Below are positions 20,135 to 33,261 of a DNA stretch of 64,000 nucleotides, one piece after another (positions within the stretch are counted from its first letter, which is position 1; the number at the start of each line of letters is the position of its first letter). This DNA comes from Onthophagus taurus. Taxonomy: Eukaryota; Arthropoda; Insecta; Coleoptera; Scarabaeidae. The stretch covers positions 4,407,001 to 4,471,000 of the forward strand of contig NC_091972.1 in the NCBI RefSeq assembly GCF_036711975.1. The letters are read 5' to 3'. The position numbers were made by a program, and so were the translations under genes. The notes under the pieces are model-generated. The model had not been told where the DNA came from and searched no databases. It saw nothing but the letters and a program-made list of their open reading frames with translations.

Positions 20135-22992
20135 CATAGTAGTTTCATAACTATGATTATTGCATTCATATATTGCGAATTATATGAAATTCCCGGTATA
20201 TGCACGAATATCTTGAAATATAATCTTTTTTGATTTATTCCGCTCTTACGCTTCATTAGTTTTGTAATTTTGTTCACCTTATGTTACTTTAATCATAATT
20301 TTAACAATCGGTTTAGTAACCAGAAGACATCAAAGCAAACTGGAAATACTCTTTTCTTGGGATAGCTACCTCATGGCCTGAAGCGAATCGTTTCTTGGTG
20401 CAACGTACTAGAATCAACTCTATTATCAAGCATTTTTCGTCTTTCTCCATTTACAATAATTCTAGTTTTAATGTATAAATAGAGAAGTAATATGAACATT
20501 TTAGAATAATATTTTATATGGGAACATTTGTTTTACGAAGATTTAAAACCTATCTATAGCCCGAGATATAATGTGTTTCCAGCGATACGAAGCAAATTTT
20601 CCGGAGCACACCTCGGTATTATAACGTAGGCCATAAATCTGCCGGTACAAGGCACGCAGAAGTGCAAAATTCAATATGGAGGTGGAACGGGAGAGGTCGG
20701 CGTAGATCCGGCTTAATAGACGAATGTTTGCGCGCATCTGGAACCGTTTTGAAAAAAACACTTTTCCGCTTCCTGTGCATTTTTCGCTTCCTCCTCTTTC
20801 TCCGTCGTGCCTTTCAATCGACGTGCTAAACTCATATTCGGAATATCGACCAGCTTACGGGCGCCATATGAATATTTATCACCGCACGTTTACCAATTTG
20901 GAATGCGGTGTAGCGAAATCGTGATAGATGGCACGGCGTCGTGGTTATTTTAAGGTATCCTCGGAAGTGGATTGAAATTTTCCGACAAAATCGAGTTACG
21001 TCTACAAAATTCAATAGAAAATAACAAAAATCTAAACGGTTAAAGTTTTTAGTTTCAAGGATTCATATCCGGAACGTTTCGATACAGGAAATCTAAACCT
21101 CATTATCATGGACGCAAAGCTTTACCTTTACCGGGTAAAGGATCAGTCTTTCATCAAAGGCTCAATCTGGTATTGACAGAGGAACGGGATGGAACCCGGA
21201 GGGCATCCGATACGTTCAAAACATTTATAACTACACCACCAACGTGATCATAAGGCATCAAACTGTTTGTTGATTGTCATCTATTGATTTTTCACAACGA
21301 CCTTGTAATATATTTTCGTTCTTTACAACATAATATAGAAAGTAGAAAGAAAAAAATTTGTTTTAATAATATTACATTATTTTTATTATATATAGTTATA
21401 ATTAAATTGTATAATTTGAGAGTGTACAAATTGAAGAACCTTTTTGCGCTTTCCCTGAAATGAAATGTCGCTCAAAAGTCCTGATGCTATTTGTAATCGC
21501 GACTTCCAACTTCGATCTTACTGCCAAAGAAACCGAGAAGCGAGTCCAATTGAATTTATGGCTTTTGTGAGGTCGAGGCGTCGTTTTCTTGCTTATAAAA
21601 CCGGAGTCGCCCTGTTTCTTCTGGTCTGGTGGTGTTTTTAATTGCTACCGGAGAGCTTCTTGAAAATATTGCTACCCTATCTAATTAGGGTCTTATTTTG
21701 TATTTTTTTTTTTAATGTTAGAAATCTCGGACTTCGTACGTCGGGGTTACTTTTTTTTTACTGTCCTCTTGTTTATTCTTTTGTAGTGAAATGAGACGGG
21801 TTAGAAATGGAGGTGTGCATAATTTAGACCGCGACCTTTTTATAAATAGCGGGAGGGGTTGCGTTTTAAATATTTTTGCATTTTCCACTGCGCCGCGTCG
21901 AGCGAATTTATTCACACTTAGCAGCTGTTTCTTTTGTAATTTTAATCGGCGCCCGTTAATCCGAGCTAGTAACGACCGCGTGGGCGGCACCCTGTACAGA
22001 ACGAGTAGTAGCAGGTGAGCACGCGATGGACGGACAGATACAGTTCCAAAGGCAATAAATCCGGCTGCCAACGGCAGAGCATCGTTCCAGTTGTTGTGCT
22101 CGTTCGTGCACGTTCACCCCACTTCGCTTTCGTGTTTCACTTCCTGATACTATTTGACTATCGGATGTCAGGGTGAACATTAAGCTGTCTTGTTAACTTT
22201 GCCGTATAATTCAACCACGCAAAATTTTCTTTTCCATGGTTGAAAGCAATTAATATCACTACCTTCAAGCATCTTCCTTTTAATGTATTTAGAAAAACAA
22301 CTCAATTATAATTTTTATATTTTCTAAAAACTAATCTAGGCAGTCGTTATAACAGCCATTAAAACCGAGAACTATGCTTAACCGTTGCGATTTAAAGGGC
22401 TTCATTAGAAACTAGCCCGGTTGTTTACGGCGAGCCCCCGAAATAAAACGTTACCGCTCTCCATAGTTTACAACCGGAAACGGGTTGTCCGACCCCCTTT
22501 TGTGCATCTTTAATTAACAATTCGCAACTAACTCCCCGATAACGCGTATACACCCAACACCAATATGTTTTGTACTAAAATACCCTTTTCTTTTTAGTTC
22601 CAGGTAAGAACTCAAAACCGACCGTAAAGCCACGTCGGTACTTACACGGCACTCGTAATTGTAAGTATAAGCTCGTAACAGTATTAAAACATCACGTTCG
22701 TAAGTATGATTCCTGAGGATGATGGCATACTTTGAAGTCAACGTATTACACTTTGGACCAAAGTAATATAGGCATTGAACGAGCTTAATAAGGGGCTTTA
22801 TGGCAAAATCATAGTTCAAGTTACTTTAGTATTCCGTTTTTAGTTGGTAGTTAAGTAGAAGTGGCGATTTGGGGTATGTAATCATATTTAATGTGAAGTA
22901 GACACTTAGGTACTAGTAGGTAGTTTTACCCATACATGATTTATTAATTTTGCTGATATCAAAGAAATTAATAAATTAAAAAATTGTCGAAC
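20135..22992. other. Gene-free stretch
   Basis: 20135-20158 continues the sequence interrupted by mariner 2. The rest looks single-copy, with moderate GC around 20560-20900 and 21780-22180. Short open frames on both strands overlap each other and resemble nothing I know. It could hold regulatory DNA, but nothing specific can be shown. Confidence 0.45.
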
Positions 22993-23000
22993 ATAATAAC

Positions 23001-26000
23001 CAGAGCACGGAACTTTTGTAACAAAACGATTTCCCCCTCCACTCGTTCTCAGAAAATCTTGATTAAAAGAACAGCATACTATTCAGTGGGAAATTAAAAT
23101 TTCAAATTAGCAAAAAATTGTATTAACAAACACTGTTCCTGAAGTAATTCTAAACAAATTTTGTTAACATTTTTTGCTTAAATCAACAATAAGGATATAA
23201 CCTCAAAAATATTAATTTTTGTAGCATACTGTTCAGTGGGAAATTAAAATTTCAAGTTAGAAAAAAATTGTGTTAACAAAAATTGTTCCTGAAACAATTC
23301 TAAACAAGCTTTGTCAACAATTTTTTTTGATTTAATCAATAATTAAGGAGATAACCTCAAAATAATAATTTTTATACATAATCACACTTAGATGCTTAAT
23401 TAATAGAGATGTAAAAATTTTGTATTAAGATAATTGATTCAAAATCGAAATTGAAACAAATTTTATTTAAAACATTTTTTGATAAAAACAATAATTATCG
23501 AGATAATTAATTTTGATGCTATACTATTCAGAGGGAAATTAAAATTTCAAGTTAGCAAAAAATTGTATTAACAAACACTGTTTCTGAAGTAATTCTAAAC
23601 AAATTTTGTTAACAAAATTTTTTGATTAAATCAACAATAAGGATATAACCTCAAAAATATTAATTTTTGTAGCATACTGTTCAGTGGGAAATTAAAATTT
23701 CAAGTCAGAAAAAAATTGTGTTAACAAAAATTGTTCCTGAAACAACTCTAAACAAACTTTGTCAACAATCTTTTTTGATTTAATCAATAATTAAGGAGAT
23801 AACCTCAAAATAATAATTTTTCCATTTTTATACATAATCACACTTAGATGCTTAATTAATACAGATGTAAAAAATTTTTATTAAGATAATTGATTTAAAA
23901 TCGAAATTGAAACAAATTTTATTTAAAACATTTTTTGATAAAAACAATAATTATCGAGATAATTAATTTTGATACCATACTATTCAGAGGGAAATTAAAA
24001 TTTCAAGTTAGCAAAAAATTGTATTAGCAAACACTGTTCCTGAAGTAATTCTAAACAAATTTTTTTAACAAAATTTTTTGATTAAATCAACAATAAGGAT
24101 ATAACCTCAAAAATATTAATTTTTGTAGCATACTGTTCAGTGGGAAATTAAAATTTCAAGTTAGAAAAAAATTGTGTTAACAAAAATTGTTCCTGAAACA
24201 ATTCTAAACAAACTTTGTCAACAATTTTTTTTGATTTAATCAATAATGAAGGAGATAACCTCAAAATAATAATTTTTCCATTTTTATACATAATCACACT
24301 TAGATGCTTAATTAATAGAGATGTAAAAAATTTGTATTAAGATAACTGATTCAAAATCGAAATTAAAACAAATTTTATTTAAAACATTTTTTGATAAAAA
24401 CAATAATTATCGAGATAATTAATTTTGATATTATACTATTCAGAGGGAAATTAAAATTTCAAGTTAGCAAAAAATTTTATGAACAAACACTGTTCTTGAA
24501 GTAGTTCTAAACAAATTTTGTTAACAAAATTTTTTGGTTAAATCAACAATAAGGATATAACCTCAAAAATATTAATTTTTGTAGCATACTGTTCAGTGGG
24601 AAATTAAAATTTCAAGTTAGAAAAAAATTATGTTAACAAAAATTGTTCCTGAAACTATTCTAAACAAACTTTGTCAACAATTTTTTTTGATTTAATCAAT
24701 AATTAAGGAGATAACCTCAAAATAATAATTTTTCCATTTTTATACATAATTATACTTTGATGCTTAATTAATAGAGATGTAAAAATTTTTTATTAAGATA
24801 ATTGATTCAAAATCGAAATTGAAACAAATTTTATTTAAAACATTTTTTGATAAAAACAATAATTATCGAGATAATTAATTTTGATACTATACTATTCAGA
24901 GGGAAATTAAAATTTCAAGTTAGCAAAAAATTGTATTAACAAACACTGTTCCTGAAGTAATTCTAAACAAATTTTGTTAACAACATTTTTTGATTAAATC
25001 AACAATAAGGATATAACCTCAAAAATATTAATTTTAGTAGCATACTGTTCAGTGGGAAATTAACATTTCAAGTCAGAAAAAAATTGTGTTAACAAAAATT
25101 GTTCCTGAAACAATTCTAAACAAACTTTGTCAACATTTTTTTTTGATTTAATCAATAATTAAGGAGATAACCTCAAAATAATAATTTTTCCATATTTATA
25201 GATAATCACACTTAGATGCTTAATTAATAGAGATGTAAACATTTTTTATTAAGATAATTGATTCAAAATCGAAATTGAAACCAATTTTATTTAAAACATT
25301 TTTTGATAAAAACAATAATTATCGAGATAATTAATTTTGATATTATACTATTCAGAGGGAAATTAAAATTTCAAGTTAGCAAAAAATTTTATGAACAAAC
25401 ACTGTTCTTGAAGTAGTTCTAAACAAATTTTGTTAACAAAATTTTTTGGTTAAATCAACAATAAGGATATAACCTCAAAAATATTAATTTTTGTAGCATA
25501 GTGTTCAGTGGGAAATTAAAATTTCAAGTTAGAAAAAAATTATGTTAACAAAAATTGTTCCTGAAATAATTCTAAACAAATTTTGTCAACAATTTTTTTT
25601 GATTTAATCAATAATTAAGGAGATAACCTCAAAATAATAATTTTTCCATTTTTATACATAATCACACTTAGATGCTTCATTAATAGAGATGTAAAATTTT
25701 TTTATTAAGATAATTGATTCAAAATCGAAATTGAAACAAATTTTATTAAAAACATTTTTTGATAAAAACAATAATTATCGAGATAATTAATTTTGATAGC
25801 ATACTATTCAGTGGGAAATTAAAATTTCAAGTTAGCAAAAAATTGTATTAACAAACACTGTTCCTGAAGTAATTTTAAACAAATTTTGTTAACAACATTT
25901 TTTGATTAAATCAACAATAAGGATATAACCTCAAAAATATTAATTTTTGTAGCATACTATTCAGTGGGAAATTAAAATTTCAAGTCAGAAAAAAATTATG

Positions 26001-26435
26001 TTAACAAAAATTATTTCTGAAACAATTCTAAACAAACTTTGTCAACAATTTTTTTTGATTGAATCAATAATTAAGGAGATAACCTCAAAATAATAATTTT
26101 TCCATTTTTATACATAATCACACTTAGATGCTTAATTAATAGAGATGTAAAAATTTTTTATTAAGATAATTGATTCAAAATCGAAATTGAAACAAATTTT
26201 ATTTAAAACATTTTTTGATAAAAACAATAATTATCGAGATAATTAATTTTGATACCATACTATTCAGAGGGAAATTAAAATTTAAAATTTTTATGTATAT
26301 ATTTTTATATATTTTTTATTGAGAAAATTGTTTTAGAATTTACTTAATTTAGAACAACTTTTGTATGAAATTTTCTGCTGAGAACGAGTGGAGGGGGGAA
26401 ATCGTATCGTTTTGTTACAAAAGTTCCGTGCCCTA
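23001..26435. mobile_element. hAT-ended nonautonomous element carrying a satellite array
   Basis: The left end is CAGAGCACGGAACTTTTG and the right end is its inverse (..CAAAAGTTCCGTGCCCTA). The terminal inverted repeats are about 55 bp (23001-23056 and 26380-26435), with few mismatches and a few indels. ATAATAAC (22993-23000) and ACAATAAC (26436-26443) are a 7-of-8 match, fitting the 8-bp duplication of hAT elements, and CAGAG fits their usual first bases. Apart from short edges, the interior is a tandem array of 456-bp units. No transposase is present. Confidence 0.75.
23064..26285 (+). repeat. 456-bp trimeric satellite, array 1 (about 7 units)
   Basis: The landmark TATTCAG(A/T)GGGAAATT recurs at 23080, 23525, 23981, 24437, 24893, 25349, 25805 and 26261. 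The spacing is exactly 456 bp after the first unit, which lacks 11 bp. Each unit holds three diverged monomers of about 152 bp: one with AAAAAATTGTATTAACAAAC, one with AGAAAAAAATTGTGTTAAC, and a third, more diverged, with ATTGATTCAAAATCGAAATT. Units differ by scattered point changes only. Confidence 0.95.
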
Positions 26436-26443
26436 ACAATAAC

Positions 26444-28234
26444 ACAATAACATTAACGCTCAAAATGAAAGTATTGTGATGCGGCTAAATTTCGCTTCAA
26501 ACTCTGCAACAGTAATTAAATCCTAAAACTATTTCCATATTATGTCTTTCCGTTCATATCCTGTTTGTTAAGCTTAGCAGAAGAATGTATAGACATTAAT
26601 TAATGAATATATTTTTTGTGCTATTTGTACGTAAGCTCAAAGTAAGAAGAAAAATTAAAAATATTTATTACGGAATAACCTTAACTAAGTGTCGTGTCAA
26701 GTTAATGCCTTAATTAAAATTAATGGTCGCTCTTAATATATTGTAACAAAGTCAGGTTTCTTCAAATAGACGTTTTCTAATGGCATAAAGAACCTTATTG
26801 TACGTTGACCTCATTTTAAGCAAAGTTATCTTCGTTTAGTGTCAACAACTCTCCGAGTGCTCCTCGTTGAGCTTTGGCTAATAGCTTACCTTCATCTGGG
26901 CATAAACTAACATTGTTCACCTGATGTATTTTCGGAGTGGTTGATAAACGAGCTTCATCCACAATTAGAACTGTGTCAAGAAGTCAGTACTTAATACTGT
27001 ACAATTATCGATTAGTGTAGGTTCAGCGACAAAAAAGAACAATTTTAATTAAAGCAGCTCATTTCCCAGAATATTTAATGGCAGAATACATTTCCAGTAG
27101 GATCGGCATCACTCATTGCAGCATTTTGGAAAACATTCAAAATAAACTGATTTTATATCTTCCCTTTTGATCAACGAATTAAAGTTGAAGACCTCATTTC
27201 TCGGAAGCATCGTTCTGAAACCTGTAATAGGCAAGCATAAACCATATATAACTTATGGGATTGATTTAATAATAGTGTAGCAGAAAATTAGGACAGCAAA
27301 GCAGGTGGATACACCACTTTTTAGTCCGAACCACCTATCCATTCAAGAGCAATCAATTTAGAAAGGATAGAAATGAATCTTGTCATCTTCACATTTAATA
27401 TTATGAATTTTTCATTAACTTCCCTTTTTAACTAATTAACTTATTTAATTAACCTTGAATCGGAATTCTTGTAATAGAATGTGAAATAATCGTGATTTGA
27501 ATGGAAACGTTGAGGTTAATGATAAAATATTGCCAACAGGTTTTCATTACCGCTTCATTTGCAATAAGTGGTTCACAAAATGTAAGCGAACAGAACCGTA
27601 TTGGAGTGATTTAAAAAAAAATTGAATTAGCAAAGATATTACATAACTAAAAATGTTGTCATTTATTCCTGATTTCGCTTTAGAAACAAATTACAAAAGC
27701 AATAACAAGTGGATCGCAGTTGTGTCAGGAGGTTGTTAGGGAAGTTCCAGTGGAAATCGTGCCCGGTCCGGTCCGGTCCCGATAATGGTCATCGCTCGAG
27801 TTGCGGCGTCGACCGGCGCACGGCGCTGTAACAGTTGTGCAACAAACTCCAATCCGAACCTGCAAAGTTCCATATTAAAACGTCAGGACTAATTGAGGCG
27901 TACGGATGCAGATGTTTCATCTGGCTTTCGGTAACTAGTCCGGTGATTACTTCCCTGTCAATTATTAAAAACATTGTGTCGCGAGAAAGAGGAGAACGCT
28001 TGAATTTTAGATTTTGCTGTATTTCGGTCGACTCGTTAATTTCCAGAAACAAATTAAAACGATTTTCCTACATTCGGCATAGATATCAAGGAAGGAAAAC
28101 ACGACGACGTCGATGCTGCATTCTCCGCCACGACGGCAACTCTTGGAACTATAAGCAACGCACGGGTGGTGTTTGTTTTAGACATTGAGGAGCAGGATTC
28201 GTAATTTTGTCACGGTCTACCGAGAGGAAACTAC
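26444..28234. other. Gene-free spacer between the satellite arrays
   Basis: Single-copy AT-rich DNA. A short GC-rich patch at about 27755-27840 holds GGTCC repeats and CpG-rich sequence and could be a regulatory element. Overlapping short open frames there (27789-28188, both strands) are not convincing. Confidence 0.45.
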
Positions 28235-28363
28235 AAATTTCCGGATAAATAGGGCATTCAAATAGCGTTTGTGTTAATTGTGTACTCGAGAAATTTCAAA
28301 ATTTACATTTAAAAACTAAATGATATATATTATTTCTTAATTAATTACTTTACTGTAAGAGAC
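28235..28363 (+). repeat. 129-bp direct repeat, left copy
   Basis: Identical to 31503-31631 except for about two substitutions (TAGCG/TAGTG and GTAAGA/GTAAAA). Together the two copies flank satellite array 2 exactly, like a very long target duplication. Confidence 0.95.
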
Positions 28364-31300
28364 AATTCTAAACAAACTTTGTCAACAATTTTTTTTGATT
28401 TAATCAATCATTAAGGAGATAATCTCAAAATAATAATTTTTCCATTTTTATACATAATCACACTTAGATGCTTAATTAATAGAGACGTAAAAATTTTTTT
28501 TTAAGATAATTGATTCAAAATCGAAATGAAACAAATTTTATTTAAAACATTTTTTGATAAAAACAATAATTATCGAAATAATTAATTTTGATACCATACT
28601 ATTCAGAGGGAAATTAAAATTTCAAGTTAGCAAAAAATTGTATTAACAAACACTGTTCCTGAAGTAATTCTAAACAAATTTTGTTAACAAAATTTTTTGA
28701 TTAAATCAACAATAAGGATATAACCTCAAAAATATTAATTTTTGTAGCATACTGTTCAGTGGGAAATTAAAATTTCAAGTCAGAAAAAAATTGTGTTAAC
28801 AAAAATTGTTCCTGAAACAATTCTAAACAAACTTTGTCAACAATTTTTTTTGATTTAATCAATAATTAAGGAGATAACCTCAAAATAATAATTTTTCCAT
28901 TTTTATACATAATCACACTTAGATGCTTAATTAATAGAGATGTAAAAATTTTTTATTAAGATAATTGATTCAAAATCGAAATTGAAACAAATTTTATTTA
29001 AAACATTTTTTGATAAAAACAATAATTATCGACATAATTAATTTTGATACCATACTATTCAGAGGGAAATTAAAATTTCAAGTTAGCAAAAAATTGTATT
29101 AACAAACACTGTTTCTGAAGTGATTCTAAACAAATTTTGTTAACAAAATTTTTTGATTAAATCAACTATAAGGATATAACCTCAAAAATATTAATTTTTG
29201 TAGCATACTGTTCAGTGGGAAATTAAAATTTCAAGTTAGAAAAAAATTGTGTTAACAAAAATTGTTCCTGAAACAATTCTAAACAAGCTTTGTCAACAAT
29301 TTTTTTTGATTTAATCAATAATTAAGGAGATAACCTCAAAATAATAATTTTTCCATTTTTATATATAATCACACTTAGATGCTTCATTAATAGAGATGTA
29401 AAAATTTTTTATTAAGATAATTGATTCAAAATCGAAATTGAAACAAATTTTATTTAAAACATTTTTTGATAAAAACAATAATTATCGAGATAATTAATTT
29501 TGATGCTATACTATTCAGAGGGAAATTAAAATTTCAAGTTAGCAAAAAATTTTATTAACAAACACTGTTCCTGACGTAATTCTAAACAAATTTTGTCAAC
29601 AACATTTTTTGGTTAAATCAACAATAAGGATATAACCTCAAAAATATTAATTTTTGTAGCATACTGTTCAGTGGGAAATTAAAATTTCAAGTCAGAAAAA
29701 AATTGTGTTAACAAAAATTGTTCCTGAAACAATTCTAAACAAACTTTGTCAACATTTTTTTTTGATTTAATCAATAATTAAGGAGATAACCTCAAAATAA
29801 TAATTTTTCCATTTTTATACATAATCACACTTAGATGCTTAATTAATAGAGACGTAAAAATTTTTTATTAAGATAATTGATTCAAAATCGAAATTGAAAC
29901 AAATTTTATTTAAAACATTTTTTGATAAAAACAATAATTATCGACATAATTAATTTTGATACCATACTATTCAGAGGGAAATTAAAATTTCAAGTTAGCA
30001 AAAAATTGTATTAACAAACACTGTTTCTGAAGTAATTCTAAACAAATTTTGTTAACAAAATTTTTTGATTAAATCAACAATAAGGATATAACCTCAAAAA
30101 TATTAATTTTTGTAGCATACTGTTCAGTGGGAAATTAAAATTTCAAGTCAGAAAAAAATTGTGTTAACAAAAATTGTTCCTGAAACAATTCTAAACAAAC
30201 TTTGTCAACAATTTTTTTTGATTTAATCAATCATTAAGGAGATAATCTCAAAATAATAATTTTTCCATTTTTATACATAATCACACTTAGATGCTTAATT
30301 AATAGAGATGTAAAAAATTTTTATTAAGATAATTGATTCAAAATCGAAATTGAAACAAATTTTATTTAAAACATTTTTTGATAAAAACAATAATTATCGA
30401 GATAATTAATTTTGATACCATACTATTCAGAGGGAAATTAAAATTTCAAGTTAGCAAAAAATTGTATTAACAAACACTGTTTCTGAAGTAATTCTAAACA
30501 AATTTTGTTAACAAAATTTTTTGATTAAATCAACAATAAGGATATAACCTCAAAAATATTAATTTTTGTAGCATACTGTTCAGTGGGAAATTAAAATTTC
30601 AAGTTAGAAAAAAATTGTGTTAACAAAAATTGTTCCTGAAACAATTCTAAACAAGCTTTGTCAACAATTTTTTTTGATTTAATCAATAATTAAGGAGATA
30701 ACCTCAAAATAATAATTTTTCCATTTTTATACATAATCACACTTAGATGCTTAATTAATAGAGATGTAAAATTTTTTTATTAAGATAATTGATTCAAAAT
30801 CGAAATTGAAACAAATTTTATTTAAAACATTTTTTGATAAAAACAATAATTATCGAGATAATTAATTTTGATACCATACTATTCAGAGGGAAATTAAAAT
30901 TTCAAGTTAGCAAAAAATTGTATTAACAAACACTGTTTCTGAAGTAATTCTAAACAAATTTTGTTAACAAAATTTTTTGATTAAATCAACAATAAGGATA
31001 TAACCTCAAAAATATTAATTTTTGTAGCATACTGTTCAGTGGGAAATTAAAATTTCAAGTCAGAAAAAAATTGTGTTAACAAAAATTGTTCCTGAAACAA
31101 TTCTAAACAAACTTTGTCAACAATTTTTTTTGATTTAATCAATAATTAAGGAGATAACCTCAAAATAATAATTTTTCCATTTTTATACATAATCACACTT
31201 AGATGCTTAATTAATAGAGATGTAAAAATTTTTTATTAAGATAACTGATTCAAAATCGAAATTGAAACAAATTTTATTTAAAACATTTTTTGATAAAAAC

Positions 31301-31502
31301 AATAATTATCGAGATAATTAATTTTGATGCTATACTGTTCAGAGGGAAATTAAAATTTCAAGTTAGCAAAAAATTTTATTAACAAACACTGTTCCTGACG
31401 TAATTCTAAACAAATTTTGTTAACAAAATTTTTTGGTTAAATCAACAATAAGGATATAACCTCAAAAATATTAATTTTTGTAGCATACTGTTCAGTGAGA
31501 AA
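28364..31502 (+). repeat. 456-bp trimeric satellite, array 2 (about 6.9 units)
   Basis: The same unit as at 23064-26285. The landmark lies at 28600, 29056, 29512, 29968, 30424, 30880 and 31336, always 456 bp apart. It starts in the middle of monomer 2 and ends just after the GCATACTGTTCAGTG landmark, so it does not begin or end at a unit boundary. The hAT-like inverted repeats of array 1 are absent. Confidence 0.95.
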
Positions 31503-31631
31503 AAATTTCCGGATAAATAGGGCATTCAAATAGTGTTTGTGTTAATTGTGTACTCGAGAAATTTCAAAATTTACATTTAAAAACTAAATGATATATATTA
31601 TTTCTTAATTAATTACTTTACTGTAAAAGAC
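31503..31631 (+). repeat. 129-bp direct repeat, right copy
   Basis: The second copy of 28235-28363, starting AAATTTCCGGATAAATAGGG and ending at the GAC of 31629-31631. See the left copy. Confidence 0.95.
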
Positions 31632-32624
31632 GATGATTTGATTTCACAAATTATCGCGACCATAAACTTTTTAAGTAGTTCTCTAGTATATAGGGGCAAT
31701 ATGAAGAAGGTTGGCCCGCCAGTCGAATACTGGTGGCCCGCCGACAGCAAAAATAATATTCTCGTACATTCGAAAAATAATAAATACTAAAGTACTTTGT
31801 TTCTTTTGCTATTGTGAGCGATGTCCATAAAACTGAGACGGGACCTTATTGGTCAGCAAGCTCTGTTTATAAAACCCATTCAAGATTCAGAAACAGCTAC
31901 AGAAGATAGTTATGAAATTTCTCGAATGATAGCAAAGCGAAGTCGCCCCTTCAATGATGGGGATTTTGTAAAAGAATGCATAGAAATTGCAGCTAAGAAA
32001 ATGTGTCCAGAAGCAGCAAAAAAGTTTGAGAAAATTCAACTGAATGGTATGACTATCCAAAGACGAATTATGTCTTTGTCAGGTAATATTGCGGAACAAT
32101 TAACTGAAAAAACTAAGATCATTGAATTTTTTTCATTAGCACTCGACGAATCCACTGATATTAGTTCCACAGCTCTACTTCTCATATTCATACGAGGTGT
32201 TACTCAAGATTTTGAAGTCTTAGAAGAGTTATTAGGAATGTGTTCATTGAAAGGTCAAACCAAAGGAGTTGATATACTCAATGTACTGTTGGATGAGTGT
32301 TCAAAAACTGACTTGGACTTATCAAAATTATCGGGAGTTGCGGCTGATGGTGCTCCTTCGATGATTGGTGAAAAAGCTTTGCTGAAAAAGCATCTGCCAG
32401 AAAAAAACATAAACACTGAAGATCTCATGCAGTTTCACTGCATTATACACCAAGAAGCCCTCTGTTCTAAAAAAAATTGAATTTCAAAATGTCATGAAAA
32501 TGGTAGTTTCGACTGTAAATTTCATAAAATCACGAGGACTCAATCACAGGCAATTCAAACAATTCCTTGATGACATCGAAAGCGAATATGGAGATTTACT
32601 GTATTATACAGAAGTAAGGTGGCT

Positions 32625-33261
32625 ATTATTATTATTATTATTATTGCTGCCGGGCTGAGGAGGGCGGCCCCTCTCGTTACCGCGACCTATAAGATCTATT
32701 GTAACTTTAGCCCTCCAAAGGTTTAGGGCAAATGTAGGTCCTTAATGAACCTTAGTATTGTCCTGAGGTCTTGAACCTTTATGTCGGTAGGTAACAGGGG
32801 AGTTTTACCGAAGACGTTGTGCCTTAGACGTCCTCTGGCGACGCAATTGCACAGTATATGTTCAGTAGTTTCTGACTCGTCGTTGCATAGTCGACAAGTT
32901 TGATCCTCAGCTTGTCCAATGTGGAAGAGGTGGTATTTTAGGGGCACATGGCCGGTTAGGTAGCCTGAGAACGTTCTTAGATCCCCTTTGCTGAGGCATA
33001 AAACCTCTTTGGTTTTGTTTTGCGACGGAGTTATCATACTCTTCGCTTGTCTGTGACCTGGAAGTTCTTTCCAGCGTAAGGCTATCTTTGAAGCCTCCCA
33101 GTTGTTGATTATTTGTTTTAGGTGCCTTTTTTTGTAGTCCACATCCAGGTTGGGGTCCAATGAAGGGCGTGTTTGCTGCCTCTTTGGCCAGCTTGTCGGC
33201 CTTCTCATTGCCCTCAATGTTGCTGTGACCTGGAACCCACCATAGGGTAGAGTAAGAGTTG
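32625..33261 (-). mobile_element. I-clade non-LTR retrotransposon fragment
   Basis: Minus strand, 5'-truncated. It encodes the end of an RNase H domain (WWVPGHSNIEGNEKADKLAKEAA) and a downstream zinc-knuckle region. The 3' end is a run of AAT units (32623-32645, on the minus strand), as in I-like elements. It lies inside the hAT transposase with no visible target duplication, and hAT sequence is missing around it. Confidence 0.8.
32723..33258 (-). pseudogene. RNase H and zinc-knuckle C-terminus of an I-like ORF2
   Basis: The RNase H end (WVPGHSNIEGNEKADKLA) is read at 33120-33258. After a one-base shift near 33160 the frame continues as VDYKKRHLKQIINNWEASK, then GDLRTFSGYLTGHVPLKYHL and a Cys-rich motif, CRLCNDESETTEHILCNC, ending at 32723. 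In I-clade elements RNase H removes the RNA strand after cDNA synthesis. RT and endonuclease are missing by truncation. Confidence 0.8.

Noticed and set aside
20543..22180. Several 60-120-codon frames on both strands
   Set aside because: They overlap each other on opposite strands and show no recognisable motif; chance frames are expected where GC is higher.
27789..28188. Overlapping frames on both strands in the GC-rich patch
   Set aside because: Mutual antisense with no domain signal; kept only as a GC-rich patch.
23064..31502. CRISPR array
   Set aside because: Units are contiguous 456-bp tandem repeats without spacers, and the context is a eukaryotic genome.
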